Assembly: GCA_028565635.1 (NCBI GenBank) | Contig: JAOXYB010059501.1 | Span: 3,917 to 25,182, forward strand | DNA: 21,266 nt | Reading direction: 5' to 3' | Origin: Phoronis ovalis | Taxonomy: Eukaryota > Phoronida > Phoronidae | Shown here: piece by piece, positions 11,401-18,601 of the stretch | Position numbering within the stretch: position 1 is the stretch's first letter | How the letters are laid out: each line of letters begins with the position of its first letter | The notes under the pieces: generated by a model | Told to the model about the DNA's origin: nothing | Database searches by the model: none | What the model saw: only the letters and a program-made list of their open reading frames with translations | Position numbers and translations under genes: made by a program

Positions 11401-14400
11401 TTTGTGAATTGAACCATGCGAGCGTAGTCACTGTGTTATTGTTCATTGATTTCACAAAATGTGTTGCGATCAGTGGCTCCATCCATCGGTATATTATAAA
11501 ATAAACATATCTGAAGTATTTTGTACTAAAGGAGGTATACTTTGAATAAAATTTTTCAGCCGAAACCAAGTGAAGACTTTGTTAAGAAGATTAAAAACAT
11601 GTTTGTCAATGAACAAGAGACACTGAGCATACAAGGTTACATAGTTCGAGTCCAGTATGTCCCCGGAATTGTAAGAAGGTGAGTTATTTTATTTCTATGT
11701 ACTAACCATAAAGTGCTATAAAACAAGTGCTTTTTGAAAACTTTAGTCACTGATGGTCATGTGTTTATAATCAAACGAAATGTTGTTGGTTTTACGGTAG
11801 ACAAATAACATCTTGCATCATGCACATGGTATATCATGATGTCAATGTGGCCCGAGCATTGTGGACTGATCTACTATAAACACTCCAAGTATCATCAATA
11901 CATATGCATCAACTCACCATTAAACTGCAGTAAGTTTCAAGTAAACTTATTTTAACTTTTCTTGTTTGGACTAATGGTTTATCCTGGCAATTTATATGTT
12001 ATTTGACTACTCATCTCTATGTCGTAACTTCAATAAAGTTCCAGGAAAAACCTGATAAATAATAATCATCATTATTTTATCTTGTGTTTACTTTCTATGG
12101 CAGTCCACTTTTTGCTTTATTTTCATGATTCTGATTTTTTTCGAATTTCTAATAGTTCTGCCAGCGAAAATTGAAACATTTTTAGGTAATACAATATTTA
12201 TCAAACATAAATTTTAGTCCAAAACTGAATCATACTTATTAAGCCATGAGAGCTTTCGGTCTTATCACAAGACCTTCATCAGTCCTACTAACTGGCAGGA
12301 AGAGGTCACATGATTGAATTGATTAACTTTTCTTGTTTGGACACCCAAATTATTTGACCGATGGTTTATCCTGGTCATTTATATGTTGTTTGACTACTCA
12401 TCTCTATGTCGTAACTTCAATAAAGTTACAAGAAACACCGGATAAATAATAATCATCATTCTTTTATCTTGTGTTCGCTTTCTATGACGGTCCACTTTTT
12501 GCTTTATTTTTATGATTCTGATTTTTTTCGAATATCTAATAGTTCTGCCAGCGAAAATTGAAACTTTTTTAGGTAAAATACAATTATATTTGTCTCCAAT
12601 AATTAAAGTGGAAGAAAATTCGTATTTTATGATTTGCTCTTCAGAAAAGAATATGTTTATGATGAGTCTCCTGTTGCAAAGCGTTTACGATCTCACAGTG
12701 AATCTACTGAAGCTAACGATGTGTCATCTTCAAGAACAAAGAAATCGCCTCGGAAGGCGAAAAGTCATTCAAGAAAGCAGGTATAAAGAAGTCCTGACAT
12801 TTGCTCTGCAAAAATAGTATAGGAAACAGTCAACTGTTTTAATGAAATTCTTTTGATAATCTGATGGCTCTAAATATATCCACTCTAGTGATGCATTTTC
12901 TGATGATTGCATGGAAACAGACGTGAAATTTGTTGAATACTAGAGAATACATGTAAATCATTTGCCTCATATGCATGTAAAATAATAAATACTAATTATT
13001 GTTTTATTGAAAAAATCCTTTTGATAAACCAATAGCTTGAATGGTCCAATTAGAACACTAAATCATAATTAATTGAAATTATACTTTAAATAACCTGATT
13101 ATTCTCTAAAATCTAAGTTATTCTTCCGTTCTTTCACAGAGCACTCCAAGCAAGGTTGAAATGATTACAAAGCTATTATGCCCAACAGCTATGTACAAGG
13201 ATTTGAATGAAACAAAACCATCATATGGAATGCAAGTTCTTAATCCACATATTTTCCCTCGGAGTTTTGGAAGTGGAAATGCAGCCTTTCTGAAGCAGGA
13301 ATTTTCTCTTCCATTTGACAGTTTACCCAAACAGGTTATTACTGGAAATCTCAATGGTACTGTTATAATATTTTAATTTGAAATAAACTACGGTATTAGT
13401 CAAACGCCAGTTAATTAATTCTGTGTGGGCATTTTTATAATGCAGTCTATAAGGATGCAAAATCGGCATGTCAAATTTTAAAGAACCAGGCATTATTGAG
13501 TTTATTTTAATTTATAATATCTTTACACTTAAAGAAAACTAAATGAAAATGAGTTCATATTGACTCTGAAATCATGTGAAATTGGCAGAAAGCACAAATA
13601 CAGATGCCAGTGAAGTACATTTACAAGTACTTTCCAGTTGTATGCCTGCATGGGTTGTATGCTATTGTGTTTGGTTATTTGTAGTTCATTTTTGACATTC
13701 GTGATTCTAGCATTCAGCTTGTTTTGCTACATAGTTTCTTCTGTTATGTTATCTTGCTAACCTTTGAGCTTTTGTGACTTCTGTCAGACAACTTCCTATG
13801 AAATACAATATGTGTAGTTTGTGATAGACTCATCACTGCAGTGACATCTGGTGATGCTTTCCAAGAAAATGAAACTGATTTTTCAGGAAGCTATCTGACG
13901 GTAGAACGAATGGTCAAAGGTTAGATGATTAGTTGTTTCTTTTCAGAACAGTAATAAAACTGCTTCATTCCTTTCCCCATTAGACTATTTATGTGTACTC
14001 GGGGATGGCTTTGGTCATGAACTTAAACATGCCATATTTTGAGAATGAACAATAATGTATTTCTGTGTACGCTTACGCAATTCATTCACAAAGTGCAGCA
14101 AGCTGGGAGTGGTGGGTCCGCAAGCAATGATTCCACCTAGTGCGTGAAAATAGTTTCATGATACTTGTAATGTCATAACCTAACAAAACGGTAAAGTTTC
14201 TGTGTTGTTCCAGGTATACCAACAAAATACAACAACGGCCATTTTATTGTGTCACTGTTAAGTCTGTCAAGGGCAATAATCATACACTCAGTACTATTAA
14301 TCCCACCGGACTTAAAAGATGGGGTAACTTTTAAAGATCTTGTTACTGGACAGACAGTTGCTGCAGACCGAGACACAGCTGCTGGAGCAAGTCATCAGAA

Positions 14401-14566
14401 ACAGAACAAAGGAAACAATAGGACTTTATCAGAAGAAGAAATCTCATCAATGTTGGAATCAGCTGCTGTTATATATTCAAACAAACGACTTGTATGTGTG
14501 TTAAATATATTTTCATATGGATGTGACAATGTAGAAATTGCTCTCAAAAGGGCATATCCAACATAG
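2368..14566 (+). CDS. RADX: RADX ortholog, C-terminal part in seven exons (5' end outside window)
   Basis: Exons are 2368-2489, 3176-3310, 10774-10971, 11560-11678, 12645-12780, 13140-13356 and 14214-14566. The phases fit at every junction and give about 425 residues ending in TAG. RADX is a vertebrate-named RPA1-like OB-fold protein that binds single-stranded DNA and limits RAD51 at stalled replication forks. The match is by recognition of collinear blocks shared with human RADX: the RWI-x-x-x-DGTS-x-x-PFI block in exon A, the F-GGY-x-x-YPPLP block in exon C, and the IQG-x-x-x-x-x-x-YVPG block in exon D. Exon E encodes a Lys/Arg/Ser-rich linker that could be a nuclear signal. The last two exons are less familiar to me. 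Two receptor genes lie antisense in its third intron. The N-terminal OB folds and start codon are not in the window. Confidence 0.8.
2490..3175 (+). other. RADX intron A-B
   Basis: This 686-bp intron has GTTAGC and TTTTTGTTGTAG ends. No gene is seen inside it. Its first 420 bp or so align with 17080-17500 at roughly 70-75% identity by eye, for example the shared block TTTCTCTCCCCCATAA. Confidence 0.7.
3176..3310 (+). CDS. RADX: RADX exon B
   Basis: Forty-five codons, phase 0 at both ends, acceptor TGTTGTAG and donor TCACAG|GTAAGA. The product includes LQPGQVLVITHTRVITK and ends FVYMTTAPQSQ. It corresponds to the RADX segment after the DGTS block, where a strand is followed by a Tyr-x-Thr-Thr motif. 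The last 20 bases or so, with the donor, are repeated imperfectly in the adjacent intron. Confidence 0.8.
3290..3440 (+). repeat. Degenerate ~45-50-bp tandem repeat starting at the exon B/donor junction
   Basis: About three diverged units read ATATGACAACTGCACC.., ATATAGCAACTACAAT.. and ATATGATAACAATGCT.., each followed by CAATCACAG and then GTAAGACCATCA, TTAAGAACATGA or GCAATAACATCA. The first unit is the real exon 3' end plus 5' splice site. Related units lie at 17826-18024 and 18602-18690. Confidence 0.7.
3459..4613 (-). CDS. GPCR1: divergent rhodopsin-like 7TM receptor nested in RADX intron
   Basis: A single-exon receptor of 384 residues. The start is the ATG at 4613: the reading frame extends 16 codons further upstream but holds only a TTG before a TAA. 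The N-terminus is short with Asn-x-Ser/Thr sites (NYT, NFS) and Cys24. TM1 carries Asn47 (position 1.50), and the intracellular SIKRKKPRT loop follows. TM2 has SLVTSN where LAxAD is usual, so Asn replaces Asp2.50. TM3 ends TVDILVAVCKPLK, with Ile replacing the Arg of DRY. TM4 keeps Trp. TM6 reads FATCYFP, with Tyr replacing Trp6.48. TM7 reads DTVCEPVIII in place of NPxxY, followed by RDPLVKESFK as helix 8. The tail ends SDEFSKL. It lies antisense in the RADX intron. Its closest relative here is GPCR3. The ligand is unknown. Confidence 0.85.
   Translation of the reverse strand: MTIMNNIVTGNNFSKSDNYTSSSCIVIPELIFDGIPLLISTVGCLMNVIVFIGLLSIKRKKPRTFLLLSLVTSNFIIASLEFVIFVNDEDLYCITQVGISGNPVDEYLGVLEVIYQGFLSIEYFTLIAMTVDILVAVCKPLKHKTIVTKKRVCIYLVVIWLFHITAAAVFVALGVTLHPASFKEISNKGTVIVGSYSIAVFIILCGMYVFIFYYIRTHVSRHSSANKIQKFRKSAVTTTMILVLFATCYFPFCINSFIAQGLVWSDTVIQNNKFLIYWSHATGWLLLADTVCEPVIIIARDPLVKESFKVFKRKYMVTNCLNRNANGNIGNTHSNQRNKSADLSTVQNHACVASQLETTEATENRDCTTCQDIHINCSDEFSKL
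4662..5838. other. Intron DNA upstream of GPCR1; no supported gene
   Basis: The first 170 bp or so (to about 4830) align with the region upstream of GPCR3 at 19885-20070, so this is probably promoter or 5' flank copied with the receptor. A 137-codon open frame at 5111-5524 is low-complexity, with Lys and Asn from A-rich runs, and has no recognisable domain; I do not call it a gene. Confidence 0.5.
5839..5950. repeat. Short inverted repeat with perfect 14-bp arms
   Basis: GCAGCAAAGGCATT at 5839-5852 is matched by its exact reverse complement at 5937-5950, 84 bp apart. It may be a small hairpin element or part of an older foldback transposon. Confidence 0.5.
6008..6396. mobile_element. MITE-like element with ~92-bp terminal inverted repeats
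   Basis: The left arm 6008-6099 begins GTTAGTCCTGTAAGCATGAC, and the right arm 6305-6396 ends GTCATGCTTGCAGGACTAAC. The arms are reverse complements at roughly 85-90% by eye and share the blocks GGTCCTGGCCACCTC and TCTCAAACCAGCC. The 205-bp centre has no coding capacity. This is a non-autonomous DNA transposon or foldback element inside the RADX intron. I cannot fix a target-site duplication with certainty. Confidence 0.8.
6397..7173. other. AT-rich intron DNA downstream of GPCR2; no gene seen
   Basis: Contains an (AT)n microsatellite near 6820-6845 and a small hairpin at 7103-7134, CTGGTGG paired with CCACCAG. No coding frame is supported. Confidence 0.5.
7174..8470 (-). pseudogene. GPCR2: receptor with a 4-bp frameshift near TM1
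   Basis: This is a third member of the receptor family. The body (8343 down to 7174) is open for 389 codons, from TM1 NIIAFIGLLSIKCKKPRT through TM7 DSIFEPIIIIARDPL to the tail end SDEITRL. The real N-terminus lies further up: an ATG at 8470 opens a frame with the family features NDTSDNGTCIVKP and IYLGI. These two parts are in different frames. Compared with GPCR1 and GPCR3, the TA run at 8374-8380 has four extra bases (TATA), just before the PL-x-x-STVGC segment. Family signatures are as in GPCR1: SLVTSN in TM2, TTDMLVAVWKPLK after TM3, FAMCYFP in TM6. ECL1 has a longer insert. It is either a recent pseudogene, a polymorphic null allele or an assembly error; the rest of the frame is otherwise intact. 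Confidence 0.75.
8471..10082. other. AT-rich intron DNA; no gene seen
   Basis: Upstream side of GPCR2. No open frame with coding character. It holds the 52-bp tandem repeat listed separately, and an 18-bp-scale direct repeat (TTTACAGAATCATAAATA / TTTACAGATTCATAATT) near 9960-9997. Confidence 0.5.
9501..9608. repeat. 52-bp tandem repeat, about 2.1 copies
   Basis: Copies at 9501-9552 and 9553-9604 begin TCTTTATTAACAAGTAATGT and differ at one base (GTAGACTG versus GTACACTG). Such near-identity points to a recent duplication. Confidence 0.9.
10083..10374 (-). pseudogene. Unidentified decayed coding fragment, antisense in RADX intron
   Basis: The region is richer in G+C than its surroundings. 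On the minus strand it shows protein-like text in successive frames. An ATG at 10374 opens MVSLKRVLKVELDKPFVQ before a stop. A second frame near 10276-10220 reads ERAVDQRIRENAWYK. A third, from an ATG at 10220 to TAA at 10083, reads 45 codons including GGSPGMIEAAQKAADK and VDWRLFIHTGAQRMSPK. A single missing A in the run at about 10221 would join the second and third. A 50-bp GT...AG gap could join the first two. I do not recognise the family. It may be a retrocopy or remnant of a protein of about 90-100 residues, or chance. Confidence 0.35.
10375..10773 (+). other. 3' end of the large RADX intron
   Basis: About 400 bp with no gene seen. It ends TTTCTACTTACAG, a good pyrimidine-rich acceptor for exon C. 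The whole intron (3311-10773) is 7,463 bp. Confidence 0.6.
10774..10971 (+). CDS. RADX: RADX exon C
   Basis: The acceptor is CTTACAG. The frame reads DDPVFNQLLNWSKSA, then DLTFGGYFAYPPLP and FTEMFCGNPLS. The FGGY-x-x-YPPLP block is the clearest RADX match. The 3' limit is the phase-0 donor GTG|GTTTGT at 10971; TCT|GTGGTT at 10968 also keeps frame. The 3' half of this exon is duplicated at 15194-15300. Confidence 0.8.
10972..11559 (+). other. RADX intron C-D
   Basis: 588 bp ending AATTTTTCAG. The small open frames in it lack coding character. Its first 400 bp, with the end of exon C, are copied at 15300-15713 at roughly 90% identity by eye. Confidence 0.65.
11560..11678 (+). CDS. RADX: RADX exon D
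   Basis: Acceptor TTTTTCAG, consensus donor AAG|GTGAGT. It enters in phase 0 and leaves in phase 2. The product PKPSEDFVKKIKNMF, then ETLSIQGYIVRVQYVPG, matches the RADX segment where a charged helix precedes an IQG-containing strand, as expected at the start of another OB-like fold. Confidence 0.8.
11952..12582. repeat. Diverged direct duplication in RADX intron D-E
   Basis: Copy 1 (about 11952-12200) and copy 2 (about 12323-12582) share long blocks such as TTAACTTTTCTTGTTTGG, GACTACTCATCTCTATGTCG and AGTTCTGCCAGCGAAAATTG, at roughly 88-90% by eye. Copy 2 has a short insertion near 12341-12358. The 120-bp spacer contains a hammerhead-like motif, so the pair may be tandem terminal repeats of a Penelope-type or retrozyme-like element; a plain intron duplication is the alternative. 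Confidence 0.75.
12238..12300 (-). ncRNA. Hammerhead-ribozyme-like motif (Penelope/retrozyme type)
   Basis: On the minus strand the core CTGATGA (12282-12276) is followed by a stem-II hairpin, GGTCTT-GTGAT-AAGACC, and then GAAA (12257-12254). After this comes AGCT, a four-base palindrome as in the minimal stem III of Penelope-element hammerheads that act as dimers, and a C at 12250 as the expected cleavage base. The next bases, TC, can pair with the GA just before the core, so stem I begins correctly but is weak. One extra A lies between core and stem II. Activity is not shown by sequence. Confidence 0.55.
12645..12780 (+). CDS. RADX: RADX exon E, basic Ser/Lys/Arg linker
   Basis: Acceptor GCTCTTCAG, donor AAGCAG|GTATAA. 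The first base completes the Arg codon begun in exon D, and the exon ends in phase 0. It encodes a low-complexity basic segment including PVAKRLRSHSES and RTKKSPRKAKSHSRK. This looks like a disordered linker with bipartite nuclear-localisation character and several possible Ser phosphorylation sites. Confidence 0.75.
12781..13139 (+). other. RADX intron E-F
   Basis: 359 bp, AT-rich, with ends GTATAA and TTCTTTCACAG. Nothing else is seen. Confidence 0.7.
13140..13356 (+). CDS. RADX: RADX exon F
   Basis: Acceptor CTTTCACAG, donor AATG|GTACTG. It enters in phase 0 and leaves in phase 1. The product includes VEMITKLLCPTAMYK, YGMQVLNPHIFPRSFG and FDSLPKQVITGNLNG. I infer it belongs to the C-terminal domain of RADX from its frame continuity; I cannot match it in detail from memory. 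Confidence 0.72.
13357..14213 (+). other. RADX intron F-G
   Basis: 857 bp from GTACTG to GTTGTTCCAG. No coding frame or repeat stands out. Confidence 0.65.
14214..14566 (+). CDS. RADX: RADX last exon G with stop
   Basis: It starts after TTGTTCCAG; the two leading bases complete the Gly codon from exon F. The product begins IPTKYNNGHFIVSLLSLS and has a hydrophobic strand AIIIHSVLLIPP. A Gln/Asn/Lys-rich linker follows, then an acidic helix LSEEEISSMLESAAV and a final strand RLVCVLNIFSYG. It ends in AYPT and TAG. The alternation of strands suggests a folded C-terminal domain. No clear AATAAA signal is seen in the next 300 bp. Confidence 0.75.
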
Positions 14567-14884
14567 AATAGTGTAGGAGCTAGCTAGACCTTACAAACTA
14601 TAAGTTGCTTGGTAAATTTATGTAATTACTAGTTATTGAAGAAATTGTGTTACATAACTATTACAGTTAATGTTTACAGTTAACAAGGAATGTTTTACGG
14701 AACGGCTGTAATTTATTTTTACATAATTATTTCCATTTAAACAGCACAATTCAATGTATTTTATTGGTGTTTTTAGTACTAGGCTTTATTTAACGTTTAT
14801 GACAAAAATGAAGTTAAACTTGATGTATAATTCCATATTAATTTAAATTATTATGCCCATCACTATATAGTGGATGGGCACATC
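14567..14884. other. RADX 3' flank with a palindrome
   Basis: AT-rich likely 3' untranslated or intergenic DNA. At 14855-14879 GCCCAT, the perfect palindrome CACTATATAGTG and GATGGGC together form a strong hairpin, which could mark a transcript end or the edge of a repeat. Confidence 0.5.
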
Positions 14885-15193
14885 ATGGTTTGTCTATAGC
14901 TGTAAAGATGACATAGCCTAGATGATTCTGATGAGTGGTTTTAAAGAAGGCCATATGTGGGCGGCTGCTAAGTGGTGTTTTTGAATGACCTTGGAAAGTG
15001 GGTCAACAAGATTGTTTTGCCCAGATCTTGGAAACTCGTGTACAGAGAAGATAAATCATGGTATATGTATATAGCCACAAGGATGATGCATTGCCTGGAT
15101 GATTCGAAGCTGGTGTAAGAAGGCCAAATGTTGGATGATGGTATTATAGCCTAAGTGATATGTTTGAACGGCTTTGGAAAGAAGATCAACTGT
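14885..15193. repeat. Two diverged ~130-bp tandem units
   Basis: Units at about 14885-15012 and 15058-15193 share order and short blocks: ATGGT.TGT.TATAGC, GCCT.GATGATTC, AAGAAGGCCA.ATGT and TTTGAA..ACC/GGCTTGGAAAG, at roughly 65-70% by eye. The second unit is joined directly to the truncated exon C copy. Confidence 0.55.
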
Positions 15194-15713
15194 TGAGGAT
15201 ATCTGACCTGACATTTGGTGGATATTGTACATATACCCTCAACTACCCTGTTCATTGAAAGGTTTCACAGAAATGTTTTGTGGGAACCCTTTATCTGTGG
15301 TTTGTACACATATTTTCACAAAAGTGTATTATTAATATGTAAATTACAAGGTTTAGCTCTGTTTTATTGTTACAAACTAATCTACCTTAATTCACTAATC
15401 AGCTGTCTATTTCAGCAGATGGAAAACTTGGGTAATGGACAAAATAAAAATAATATGTATATAAGGTCTTATTTTAATTATAAGTATACATTTATATTAA
15501 AATAATCATGATTATTATCAGTCTTTCTAATAGACAGCAGTATGTAGTAAGTATAGAAGCCAGCTTTCAGATCAGTTAGGGATCAGTGGAAGGGAAAGGC
15601 TCTAATCTAATAATTCCTCATAATTGCAAAATACCTATGGAACTTAGAAATTGAAGATTTATTCTGAAGTGTGGAGATTCTAAGCTGTCTTATTATTTCA
15701 TAAGACTAGTTGC
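15194..15713 (+). pseudogene. Truncated, frameshifted copy of RADX exon C 3' half plus intron
   Basis: Aligns with about 10868-11371. Homology starts abruptly inside the exon at GAGGATATCTGACCTGACAT. Relative to exon C, a 2-bp insertion in the GGATATTTTGCATACC segment (here GGATATTGTACATATACC) breaks the frame and soon gives TGA. The duplicated donor region CTGTGGTTTGTACAC and some 400 bp of intron follow at roughly 90% identity. It is a dead partial duplication, not an expressed exon. Confidence 0.85.
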
Positions 15714-16000
15714 ATACATTATACATATTATGGATAGCTGTTATCTTAGCCTAGACCCTAGTATCGTGGCTACTCTAAATCATGTATGAAAAGTACATTT
15801 TTTCTATTTTATATATTTTTTTATTACTTCTTAAAAATTGCCTCTTTAAACAAGTTTTTTTTTGGTCTTGCCTTACTTGACTGTATATTATTTCCAGCTG
15901 CCTCATGTAAAGTAACCGAAATACTAATCTTGCTGACATTTGTTTCTTTGTTATATTCGTTAGACTGACATTGGATGTATTACCTTTGTTACCATGCATA
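15714..16000. other. Intergenic T-rich DNA
   Basis: No gene. The short frames here are low-complexity. It ends with the TA target dinucleotide of the adjacent MITE. Confidence 0.5.
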
Positions 16001-16667
16001 CCGTATTTTCTCTAATAATTGCCCCCTGCTTTAATAATTGCCCCCTCTAATAATCGCAACCTCTGGTGATTAAAATAAATCAATAATCGCCCCGTCTCTA
16101 ATAATGGCCCCCGGGGCGGCAATTTGAGTTCAAGACCCATCTGAATTAATCCGAGATAATCACATTTTAATTTATGATTATGTGTAGCTGATTAGCTCTT
16201 TTTGGGGTTGTAAGGAAATATGGTACTGTCTTTAATAAGTGTTTTGGCTTGTAAAACAAATTTCAGATCGCCATGTAATAATATTTCCAATAGAATTTCC
16301 ATGCCAAGTATGGCAGGAGGTGATTTACGCTTCTTGCTGATGACTTTGACAATAAATGTGCTTCCATGTTGAGCAAGGTGGTATGCACTGTACAAATTTC
16401 TCTAGGTATGTCACCAACAAAATAAACTTACTGTTTGTGAAAATAAAATTCCAGTACACACAGAATTTCACTTAAATAAGCCAATTTTGTTTGATAAACT
16501 GACAATCTTCAAAATCTTCCTTATGTATCGCAAACAATAAAAATCTAAAATATTAATGCCAGGGGTACAAAGAAGTTAATAATCGTCCCCTCTCTAGTAA
16601 TCGCCCCCCCCCCCTAAAAGCAATTTTTTTTAATAATCACCCAGGGCGATTATTTGAGAAAATACGG
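16001..16667. mobile_element. 667-bp TA-flanked MITE with CCGTATTTTCTC inverted ends
   Basis: The left end CCGTATTTTCTCTAATAATT (16001-16020) and the reverse complement of the right end, CCGTATTTTCTCAAATAATC (16667-16648), match over about 24 bp, and TA flanks both sides. Subterminal copies of TAATAATYGCCCC recur at least seven times (16014-16110, 16578-16640). TIRs, TA sites and small size suggest a non-autonomous Tc1/mariner-like or similar DNA transposon. The centre has a 67-codon minus-strand frame (16192-16395) with no recognisable transposase. Confidence 0.8.
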
Positions 16668-16801
16668 TATACTAATACTAGTAGCTTACTGTAAACCTGC
16701 TATGGTTATGCTTTTATGCATAGAATGTTGCAGCATGGGCATATGGTCGTAGGATATGTCTCATTGTCATATGTAACACATTCCTTATCTCTTGATAACA
16801 G

Positions 16802-16960
16802 CTTCAGTTTTTATCCAATCAGCTTCATATTCAGTACAAGGGCAAGAACAGGTCAAAGCCTGGATGATATGAAAATGCATTTATGGAAGTCACAGGTGGG
16901 TGGATTAATAGGCCTGGTTGCTGATAGAAATGAAGTCCGAAAACCGGATCTCCTCTGCTA
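16802..16960 (+). pseudogene. Probable copy of the RADX exon preceding exon A
   Basis: A good acceptor (TTATCTCTTGATAACAG) opens a frame reading FIFSTRARTGQSLDDM, then VGGLIGLVADRNEVRKPD. The Phe-x-Thr-Arg...Leu-Asp-Asp-Met run and the Val-x-Gly-Leu-Ile-Gly-Leu strand resemble the part of RADX just before exon A, and the copy lies immediately 5' of the exon A copy. The intron between them has shrunk to almost nothing and the frame meets TAA at 16959. The parent exon is not in the window. Confidence 0.5.
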
Positions 16961-16967
16961 ATTTTAG

Positions 16968-17079
16968 GCCTTGTGACACCTTGTTATGCAGGTAGATAGT
17001 TCTTAGACTAGAAGATGGAACCTCTTCTGAACCTTTTATTATACAGGCATATAGTACATCTAGCATGAATGATTCTCAG
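16968..17079 (+). pseudogene. Copy of RADX exon A with a nonsense mutation
   Basis: Acceptor CTAATTTTAG and donor CTCAG|GTTAGT are both kept, and the 3' 60 bp is over 90% identical to exon A (EDGTSSEPFIIQ, YSTSSMNDSQ). The conserved Trp codon before IVL is now TAG, a 6-bp in-frame insertion adds two codons before EDG, and the 5' part has deletions. Intron homology continues to about 17500. Confidence 0.8.
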
Positions 17080-17825
17080 GTTAGTGTCATCACATTTATG
17101 CAAGAATATTAATTAAACATGATCCAACATGAATTATTCTCACAAAAGTGTGCTAGCTCCCACCACTTATTCTACAACCAAATAATATTTCCAGCACTAA
17201 TATGCAATTCCTATTAAACATTGCCTCATGGTAAAACCATAAAAAATGTGTTTCCTGTTCATCAATCTTTCGAATCATTTCTCTCCCCCATAACTAGCAT
17301 TGATTGGCTACTAATAAATTTTTGCATGCACATGGTGAAGCTACCAATTCTGAATCATAAACATGTGCTTATATATACACGATTCATTCATAAAATAAGA
17401 CATGCTGAGAAATGTTTGACTACATGACTAGTGGCTCCACCAAGTGCATTAAAAATAAGAAAAACATTAATACATCGGCCTCAACCAGATGTCACTGTCA
17501 GTCTCCTGCCTTCATCAGATATCACAAGGTGGTCTGACATTAATAGCACTCATTCTGCTAATCAACGTTTTCAGTCATAGTAATTTTTGAATTCTATTCG
17601 TCTTTTCCTTGTGTAAGACCATGCAACTGGAACTAAATAAATTTACAAGTTAATTATTCCCCCTGATGCTTTAATACCACATATCCCCTAATGCTTAAAA
17701 TGAAATTTAAATGCCAGAATGTACTGTATTAATTTGTACTGGCCAATGAGTCAATGAAATCTGGGAGGATATCTTGGTTCAAATAAAATATATTATTTAA
17801 AACATGTCAAGTAGTTTTTATAGTT
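17080..17825. other. Copy of RADX intron A-B, then unmatched DNA
   Basis: 17080-17500 aligns with 2490-2930 at about 70-75% by eye. The body of exon B is not found: 17500-17825 shows no convincing match, so it was deleted or is beyond recognition. No gene is seen. Confidence 0.65.
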
Positions 17826-18024
17826 GATAACTATGCTCCCCAATCAGGCAGTAGAACATCAAGATTTCATATGACTATATACTCACAATCAGGCAATAAC
17901 ATCAGGATTTCATTATACATGTATGACTATATTCCCCAATCAGGCAATAGCATTAGGATTTCATTATGTGACTATATCCCCCTGGCAATCATGCAATAAC
18001 ATCAGGATATCATTCTGTGACAGG
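17826..18024. repeat. ~45-bp minisatellite, about four units
   Basis: Units share CCCCAATCAGGCAATAACAT, followed by CAGGATTTCATTATATGACT with small changes. The same unit lies after RADX exon B (3290-3440) and again at 18602-18690, just downstream of GPCR3. Confidence 0.85.
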
Positions 18025-18601
18025 TGACATGAAATAAACAGAACACTTTTGGAGCACTGTCACTTCATTTATATTTCAATAGTAAAACAGCTTAAATACT
18101 TTCCAAAATTAAACTCATTTTTGTAACCGAGACCCAAAACCTTTTTGAATTTTTATTAAATCTCTTTTGATTTGTAACCAACATAGATGTACTGAGCCCA
18201 ATAATTTGATCCAGAATTTTCCTTAAAAATCAAAATTTATAGCCCTAACTCTGTTAAAACTGTGAAGCAACATCCAAGTTCCCTAAAGAAAGCAAGTACA
18301 TTGTATATTGAAAACAATCTGAAGACATATATCTGCATTACAATAAAAAAATAATATGTGGAAGGCGGTATAAGAATAAGAATGCTTGGTTCATTTTTGA
18401 GTTCCCTTGTATCATTTCTAACAGCAGCTTTCAATCAGAATATTGTCAAACTAAATAAAAATTTGTTAATATATACAGCCATAAATGTCCATTTTAGCTC
18501 AGTAAAGTATGAAACACAAAATTATAAAAGTAATTTTTTTTTTGTCAAACCTGATGAGTCAAATTTTCATTAAAAACGTGTGGGGTTTCAGACTTTCAGT
18601 C
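18025..18601. other. 577-bp insert splitting the minisatellite
   Basis: Unrelated AT-rich DNA sits between two parts of the same tandem array. No inverted ends or coding frame are evident. It could be an inserted element or an older spacer. Confidence 0.5.

Noticed and set aside
12512-12817. 101-codon open frame overlapping exon E
   Set aside because: It is in a different frame from exon E, starts inside the intron duplication, and gives no domain; the exon E frame joins D and F in phase.
14920-14960. Second hammerhead core (CTGATGA at about 14926)
   Set aside because: No stem II hairpin and no GAAA in the right position follow it.
16192-16395. 67-codon minus-strand frame inside the MITE as a transposase
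   Set aside because: Too short, no DDE residues or DNA-binding motif visible; I treat it as unclassified core sequence.
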